From assembly GCA_003646045.1 (NCBI GenBank), contig QNDV01000139.1:1-6285 (forward strand): a stretch of DNA of 6,285 nt. Reading direction: 5' to 3'. Source of the DNA: a bacterium. Its GTDB lineage: Bacteria > Krumholzibacteriota > Krumholzibacteria > LZORAL124-64-63. The notes beneath the pieces were generated by a model. It made no database searches. It worked only from the letters and a program-made list of their open reading frames with translations, and was not told the DNA's origin. The position numbers and the translations under genes are program-made. Shown in pieces: positions 5,363 to 6,285 of the stretch (position 1 is the first letter of the stretch; the number at the start of each line of letters is the position of its first letter).

Positions 5363-6285
5363 GCGAGCCCCTGATCCGCGTGCGGGGCCTGACCCGGGAC
5401 TACCGCCTCATGGACAAGCGCGAAGGCGTGTTGGGCGGCATGGTGGACCTGCTGCGTCCCCGCTGGCGCACCCTGCGCGCGGTGGCGGACGTGAACTTCG
5501 ACATCGCCCCGGGGGAGATGGTGGGCTACATCGGTGCCAACGGCGCCGGCAAGTCCACCACCATCAAGATGCTCACGGGGATCCTGACTCCCACCGGCGG
5601 CGAGGTCACCGTGGGTGGCATGGTTCCCTGGCGGCAGCGGCAACAGTACACCCGGCATATCGGCGCGGTTTTCGGTCAGCGGACCCAGCTCTGGTGGGAT
5701 CTGGCGGTAGTCGAGTCCTTCGGCCTGCTCAAGAAGATCTACGAGGTGGATGACGCCACCTACGAGCGACAGCTGAACATCTTCGACGAGTTGCTGGGGG
5801 TGAAGGAATTCCTGCATCAGCCCGTGCGCAAGCTCAGTCTGGGCCAACGCATGCGCTGTGACCTGGCCGCGGCCCTGCTGCACCGGCCCCGGGTACTGTT
5901 CCTGGACGAGCCCACCATCGGCCTGGACGTGGTTGCCAAGGAGAACGTGCGCCGGTTCCTGCGGGAAATCCGTGAGCGCGAAGGCGTGACGGTGATCCTG
6001 ACCACTCACGACCTGGGGGATATCGAACAGCTCTGCCGCCGGGTGATCATCATCGACAAGGGCCGCGTGCACTTCGACGGTGAACTGGACGAACTGCGCC
6101 AACGCACGGGTCACCGCGTGCGCTTGACGGTGGAGTTGCGCGAGAGCGCCACCAGTGAGCGTCTGGCCCGGGCCACGGCCGGTCTGCCGGTGGACTGGGA
6201 GCCCGGGGAAGGCCTGCGTCACACCGCCGAGTTCCAGCGGGCGGACATAGCCGGGGCGGAGGTCATCAAGCGTCTGGTCAACGAC
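5359..6285 (+). CDS. ABC-2-type exporter ATP-binding protein (COG4586-like), cut by right edge
   Basis: This is the cytosolic ATPase of an ABC exporter, with 309 residues visible and no stop reached. Walker A is GANGAGKST (residues 59-67, K65), the Q-loop glutamine is Q107 in VFGQRTQLWW, the signature is LSLGQRMR (160-166), Walker B with the catalytic glutamate is VLFLDEP (179-185, E184), the D-loop is IGLD (187-190), and the H-loop histidine is H217. All are intact. The N-terminal DLLRPRWRTLRAV segment, the double tryptophan after the Q-loop and LGQRMRCDLAAALL are, as I know the family, hallmarks of the COG4586 group. That group pairs with two permeases of the ABC2_membrane_6/DUF990 type (COG4587, COG3694). 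Residues from about 235 form the small C-terminal domain. Relatives have about 325 residues, so little is missing. The permeases should follow just outside the window; the substrate is unknown. Confidence 0.95.
   Translation, partial: MSEPLIRVRGLTRDYRLMDKREGVLGGMVDLLRPRWRTLRAVADVNFDIAPGEMVGYIGANGAGKSTTIKMLTGILTPTGGEVTVGGMVPWRQRQQYTRHIGAVFGQRTQLWWDLAVVESFGLLKKIYEVDDATYERQLNIFDELLGVKEFLHQPVRKLSLGQRMRCDLAAALLHRPRVLFLDEPTIGLDVVAKENVRRFLREIREREGVTVILTTHDLGDIEQLCRRVIIIDKGRVHFDGELDELRQRTGHRVRLTVELRESATSERLARATAGLPVDWEPGEGLRHTAEFQRADIAGAEVIKRLVND

Noticed and set aside
5307..5753. Plus-strand open frame of 148 codons across the xseB/ABC junction
   Set aside because: It is out of frame with both xseB and the ABC ATPase, whose conserved motifs fix the real frames. 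The product is Arg/His/Gly-rich noise.
3634..6222. Antisense open frame of 862 codons on the minus strand
   Set aside because: It lies opposite xseA, xseB and the ABC ATPase, which all have clear family motifs. Its predicted protein is His/Gln/Gly-rich except for a Ser/Arg/Thr-rich block that falls exactly opposite xseB, where the sense frame changes. That is the mark of a shadow of GC-rich codon use.
1..6285. CRISPR arrays, tRNA or rRNA genes, insertion-sequence ends, rho-independent terminators, toxin-antitoxin or phage genes
   Set aside because: I looked on both strands and saw no regularly spaced repeats, hairpin followed by a T-run, cloverleaf-like segment or transposase. Nearly all bases are accounted for by six conserved genes.

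Overview
The window is GC-rich (about two-thirds G+C by eye) and almost entirely coding. It looks like ordinary chromosome from a GC-rich, probably Gram-negative bacterium. The sigma70-like promoter hexamers, the use of TTG and GTG starts, and the product families fit a proteobacterium or a GC-rich relative such as a member of an FCB-type candidate phylum. The phylum cannot be fixed from the sequence alone. I see no rRNA, tRNA, CRISPR, insertion sequence, integrase or phage gene.

Layout. Bases 1-686 (minus strand) hold the N-terminal half of a sodium:dicarboxylate/glutamate symporter of the SDF/DAACS family; its 3' half lies left of the window. A 143-base divergent intergenic region (687-829) contains two face-to-face promoter candidates whose -35 hexamers overlap. 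From 830 to the right edge, five plus-strand genes follow with overlaps or a one-base gap: pepA (M17 leucyl aminopeptidase), a MATE-family multidrug/metabolite efflux pump, xseA and xseB (large and small subunits of exodeoxyribonuclease VII), and the ATPase of an ABC-2-type exporter, which is cut by the right edge about 15-20 residues before its expected end.

How the genes fit together. No terminator or gap separates the five plus-strand genes, so they are probably one transcript driven from the pepA promoter near 736-764. The junctions favour translational coupling: pepA/MATE overlap by 11 bases with a TTG start, MATE and xseA are one base apart, xseA/xseB overlap by 44 bases with a GTG start, and xseB/ABC share a GTGA. 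Only xseA and xseB are known to act in one complex. Peptide turnover, efflux, single-strand DNA degradation and a second transporter look like housekeeping and defence genes packed together, not a recognisable pathway. The permease partners of the ABC ATPase are expected immediately right of the window.

I found no clear evidence of a new biological system. The points most worth a second look are the overlapping divergent promoters, the gene company of xseAB, and the subgroup-specific sequence of XseA. Several long antisense open frames, up to 862 codons, are shadows of the real genes.
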